Assembly: GCA_029850565.1 (NCBI GenBank)
Contig: JARCRR010000076.1
Coordinates: forward strand, 1-24,298
Reading direction: 5' to 3'
DNA: 24,298 bases
Source of the DNA: Gallionella sp.
Lineage (GTDB): Bacteria; Pseudomonadota; Gammaproteobacteria; Burkholderiales; Gallionellaceae
Positions 23,565 to 24,298 of this stretch are shown here, in pieces. Numbering within the stretch: position 1 is the stretch's first letter; the number at the start of each line of letters is the position of its first letter. Both the position numbers and the translations under genes were made by a program. Under the pieces are notes generated by a model, which made no database searches, was not told where the DNA came from, and saw only the letters and a program-made list of their open reading frames with translations.

Positions 23565-24284
23565 CTAATCGACTCTTACCAATGTGCCTTCACCTTCACC
23601 GAACACCACGCGTTTCAGCGCGCCCGGCTTGAAGATGCTGAACACGATGATGGGGAGCTTCTGGTCGCGACACAGGGTCAGCGCAGTCGCATCCATCACC
23701 TTCAAATTCTTGCTGATCGCCTCATCGAAGCTCAAGCTTTGATAGCGGATCGCATTGGGATTCTTCTTGGGATCGTCAGTGTAGATACCGTCCACCTTGG
23801 TGGCTTTGATGACCACATCCGCCGACATCTCCACGCCGCGCAATGCGGCAGCGGTGTCGGTGGTGAAGAACGGACTACCGATACCTGCCGCGAAAATCAC
23901 CACCTTGCCATCTTCCAGATAACGCAATGCCTTGCCGCGAATGAAAGGTTCGGCCACCTGCTCCAGACTCAACGCCGATTGCACTCGGCATTCCAGCCCG
24001 GCACGCGTCATCGCATCTTGCAAGGCCATCGAATTCATTACCGTGGCCAGCATGCCCATGTAATCGGCGGTGGCCCTGTCCATCCCCGCTGCCGCAGGTG
24101 CGACACCGCGGAAGATATTGCCTCCGCCGATCACCATCGCCACCTCAACGCCCAACTCGGAGACTTCCTTGATCTCGGCCACGATACGTTCGATGACCGC
24201 GCGGTTGATACCGTAGCTGTCATCGCCCATCAGGGCTTCGCCGGAGAGTTTGAGCAGGATGCGTTTGTAGGCGGGTTTGGACAT
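23565..24284 (-). CDS. pyrH: UMP kinase
   Basis: This encodes 239 residues with the amino-acid-kinase fold. UMP kinase makes UDP from UMP and ATP and is usually activated by GTP and inhibited by UTP. KRILLKLSGEALMG (8-21) is the N-terminal nucleotide-binding signature. VAMVIGGGNIFRG and the GIGSPFFTTDTAAALRG loop complete the active site. VDGIYTDDPKKNP is the hallmark of the PyrH subgroup. The ATG at 24284 has AAAGG ten bases upstream. The usual upstream genes rpsB and tsf lie outside the window. Confidence 0.98.
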   Translation of the reverse strand: MSKPAYKRILLKLSGEALMGDDSYGINRAVIERIVAEIKEVSELGVEVAMVIGGGNIFRGVAPAAAGMDRATADYMGMLATVMNSMALQDAMTRAGLECRVQSALSLEQVAEPFIRGKALRYLEDGKVVIFAAGIGSPFFTTDTAAALRGVEMSADVVIKATKVDGIYTDDPKKNPNAIRYQSLSFDEAISKNLKVMDATALTLCRDQKLPIIVFSIFKPGALKRVVFGEGEGTLVRVD

Positions 24285-24298
24285 GGTTCTTAGCCTTT

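Overview
The window reads as chromosomal core genome of a Gram-negative betaproteobacterium. The gene order pyrH-frr-uppS-cdsA-dxr-rseP-bamA-ompH-lpxD-fabZ-lpxA-lpxB-rnhB, the divergent ratA/smpB pair and the protein character fit the Nitrosomonadales (Gallionellaceae or Nitrosomonadaceae-like). That placement is inferred from order and recall, not from a search. I see no tRNA, rRNA, CRISPR array, insertion sequence or prophage. Almost every base is coding, most junctions are 1 to 8 bp overlaps or gaps under 30 bp, and all but three genes lie on the minus strand.

Region A (1-2692, minus) is the least conventional part. In transcription order it encodes a short ABC-ATPase-like protein whose catalytic motifs all appear lost, an MCE/MlaD-type membrane-anchored protein, a TPR lipoprotein, and the N-terminal part of a CHASE2-domain protein that runs off the window. 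The set looks like an envelope (lipid-transport-like) module joined to an extracytoplasmic sensor, with no permease and no competent ATPase visible. A 304-bp intergenic region separates it from divergent ppsR, the PEP synthase regulator.

Region B (3806-10146, minus) is a tight run of nine genes. In transcription order these are ratA, rnfH, rnm (PHP phosphatase/RNase AM), yciO, a small M50 membrane protease, trpS, scpA, scpB and a SpoU-family RNA methyltransferase. The TrpRS carries a four-cysteine pattern like that of the [4Fe-4S] TrpRS of Thermotoga. smpB and msrA (10213-11248, plus) diverge from ratA. msrA has two plausible starts, one giving a signal peptide and one with a near-perfect Shine-Dalgarno sequence, which suggests two compartments.

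Region C (11251-24284, minus) is the envelope-biogenesis supercluster. It starts with UMP kinase and ribosome recycling factor. It continues with undecaprenyl-PP synthase, CDP-diglyceride synthase and DXP reductoisomerase (isoprenoid carrier and phospholipid precursors), then RseP (site-2 protease), BamA and Skp/OmpH (outer-membrane protein assembly). It ends with LpxD, FabZ, LpxA and LpxB (lipid A) and RNase HII. Two membrane-protein genes, a CopD-family protein and an 82-residue unknown, follow rnhB where dnaE would lie in E. coli. Together the cluster supplies the lipid carrier, phospholipid, lipid A and beta-barrel assembly functions of the envelope.
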